A DNA stretch of 13,026 nt. Source: an uncultured Eubacteriales bacterium. Lineage in GTDB: Bacteria; Bacillota_A; Clostridia; Christensenellales; Aristaeellaceae. Of the stretch, positions 11,878 through 13,026 are shown in pieces. The translations under genes were made by a program, and so were the position numbers. Numbering within the stretch: position 1 is the stretch's first letter; the number at the start of each line of letters is the position of its first letter. The notes beneath the pieces were generated by a model. That model did not search any database and was not told the origin of the DNA. It worked only from the letters and a program-made list of their open reading frames with translations. The stretch covers positions 1-13,026 of the forward strand of contig CACYNZ010000071.1 of the NCBI GenBank assembly GCA_902775835.1, given 5' to 3'.

Positions 11878-13017
11878 ATGAGAAACATTCTTCGGTATTT
11901 TCGGAAAGAAATGATGCTGACCCTGTCGCTGCTGGCAGCGGCGGCGGCCCTGATCATTACGCCGCCCACGCCGCAGCTGCTGAAAGCGATTGACTGGCGG
12001 ACACTGGGAACCCTGCTGATGATGCTGTGCGTTCTTGAGGGATTCAAGCAGGAGCATATCTTCCGGCCGCTGATCCGGCTGGCCTCGCGTCTTGAGCATA
12101 TGCGCTCCATGACCCTGTTTCTGGTATTCGGGGTCTTTTTCACCTCCATGTTTGTCACCAACGACGTGTCCCTGATCATCTTTGTGCCGCTGACCATCCT
12201 TCTGTTCCAGGGCGGCAGGAAGGAAAAGTATATTCTTCCGGTGCTGACGCTGGAAAACATCGCGGCGGTGCGCGGCTCCCTGCTGACGCCGTTCGGAAGT
12301 CCCCAGAACCTGTTCCTTTACGGTCAGGCCAGCGTGACAGCCTGGCATTTCATGCTGCACATGCTTCCGCTGTGCGCCCTGTCCGCGCTGCTGCTGGTGG
12401 GGTTCATCTTTTTCCTGTACCGCAGGGATCCCCGGGAAACGATCTGCGCGGACACGGAGGACACGCCCTGGGAAAGGGAAGGACGGATCCGGCGGTGCGT
12501 ATACCTTGTGCTGTTTGCGATGATCATTCTGGTGATTGTCACGCGGACGGAGCTGTGGCCCTGGGCCGTGGCGGTGGTGCTTGGCGCCGTGCTCGCGGTG
12601 GACCGGAAACTGCTTCTCAAAGTGGACTATGTGCTGATCATCACGTTCCTGTGCTTTTTCGTCTTTTCCTCCTCCATCACGGCCAATGCGGAGATTTCCC
12701 GGGTGCTGCGGGAGGCGGTTGCCGGGTATGAGTACTGGTGGGCCATCGGGCTGAGCCAGCTGATCTCCAATGTGCCGGCCACCATTGTGCTCTATCCGTT
12801 TTCCGGAAACTTTGCCGGCCTGATCTACGGTGCGGACACGGCCGGACTGTGCTCCCTGATCGGCTCGCTGGCCTCCGTCATCAATTACCGCATGTATGTC
12901 CGGGCCTATCCCGGAAAAGGACGTCAGTTTATCCGGGTGTTCACGCTGATCAGCTGGGCCTTTTTCCTGCTGGTGGTGGTGCCGGGATTCCTGCTGAGTC
13001 ACTGGCCTTTCTTCTGA
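11878..13017 (+). CDS. SLC13/ArsB-like anion permease (ion transporter superfamily)
   Basis: This is an integral membrane transporter of 379 aa with about ten hydrophobic helices arranged as two related halves. The first half has FVTNDVSLIIFVPLT (92-106) and TPFGSPQNL (137-145). The second has QLISNVPATIVLYPFS (294-309) and GSLASVINYRMY (329-340). Such paired 'S/TN.P/V' and 'G.P.N' hairpin motifs are typical of SLC13/CitM/ArsB transporters. A cytoplasmic loop (about 181-205) links the halves. The protein is somewhat shorter than ArsB (~430 aa), and no arsR or arsC is nearby, so arsenite is not specially indicated; a dicarboxylate or other anion is equally possible. ATG 11878 has the SD AAGGAAG seven bases upstream. 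The terminator before it and its own -10 make it a separate unit. Its own terminator would lie beyond the window. Confidence 0.87.
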   Translation: MRNILRYFRKEMMLTLSLLAAAAALIITPPTPQLLKAIDWRTLGTLLMMLCVLEGFKQEHIFRPLIRLASRLEHMRSMTLFLVFGVFFTSMFVTNDVSLIIFVPLTILLFQGGRKEKYILPVLTLENIAAVRGSLLTPFGSPQNLFLYGQASVTAWHFMLHMLPLCALSALLLVGFIFFLYRRDPRETICADTEDTPWEREGRIRRCVYLVLFAMIILVIVTRTELWPWAVAVVLGAVLAVDRKLLLKVDYVLIITFLCFFVFSSSITANAEISRVLREAVAGYEYWWAIGLSQLISNVPATIVLYPFSGNFAGLIYGADTAGLCSLIGSLASVINYRMYVRAYPGKGRQFIRVFTLISWAFFLLVVVPGFLLSHWPFF

Positions 13018-13026
13018 TAGCGGGAC

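Noticed and set aside
10596..12260. Long minus-strand frame opposite the FMN-binding protein
   Set aside because: It spans a strong + strand terminator and two transcription units, and has low-complexity composition typical of antisense frames.
11722..13002. Long minus-strand frame opposite the permease
   Set aside because: The product is dominated by Gln, His and Arg with no fold signature, while the + strand encodes a clear membrane transporter.
11878..13017. Arsenite efflux pump ArsB
   Set aside because: The motifs fit the broad ion-transporter superfamily, but no ars regulator or reductase is near and the protein is shorter than ArsB.
1..13026. CRISPR arrays, tRNA or rRNA genes
   Set aside because: I saw no regularly spaced direct repeats, no tRNA cloverleaf with TTCGANNC-type arm in a plausible context, and no rRNA sequence.

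Overview
The window looks like chromosome of a moderately GC-rich member of the Bacillota (Firmicutes). Genes are tightly packed and often overlap at ATGA junctions, Shine-Dalgarno sites are strong, promoters have sigma-A-like -10/-35 boxes, and the protein families fit (HxlR regulator, small two-helix membrane protein behind a two-component pair, duplicated-tail CDF transporter, secreted FMN-binding protein). I cannot name the genus from the sequence.

Left end (1-2190, + strand): the first ~135 bases look like the right end of an IS200/IS605-type element. They carry four consecutive RNA hairpins, the last with the characteristic 'GACTTCAGTC' core followed by 'GGCTTCAC'. Directly after this end an OmpR-family response regulator resumes in mid-receiver domain, so the regulator appears to be interrupted by the insertion. 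It is followed by a histidine kinase with a very short extracytoplasmic loop and a small two-helix membrane protein, all joined by ATGA overlaps and closed by a terminator.

2230-3604 (+): a cation diffusion facilitator whose transmembrane metal site reads Asn-Asp/Asp-Asp, which points to manganese efflux. It has its own promoter and a leader with three successive hairpins. Back-to-back terminators separate it from the leftward genes.

3617-10348 (- strand): the most interesting part. Five genes read leftward with overlaps of 4, 4 and 8 nt, one 31-nt gap, and a single terminator at the end. In transcription order they are a TerB-N/TerB-C protein, a DUF2791 (BrxD-like) P-loop ATPase, an Lhr-like DExH helicase, an HxlR-family winged-helix regulator and a DUF5131 (phage Gp37/Gp68-like) CX3CX2C radical-SAM-type protein. 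The first three match the composition of the anti-phage system Shango (TerB-like protein, ATPase, helicase). The HxlR and radical-SAM genes are apparent add-ons. A perfect GTACAA-ATA-TTGTAC palindrome lies over the predicted -10 of this operon, so local repression, perhaps by the operon's own HxlR protein, is a testable idea.

10480-13017 (+): divergent from the defence operon is a gene for a secreted FMN-binding protein with a DAVSGAT flavinylation motif. It is preceded by a good promoter and two TTAG-N6-CTAA palindromes resembling DtxR-family sites. After a strong terminator comes an SLC13/ArsB-like anion permease, which ends just before the window edge.
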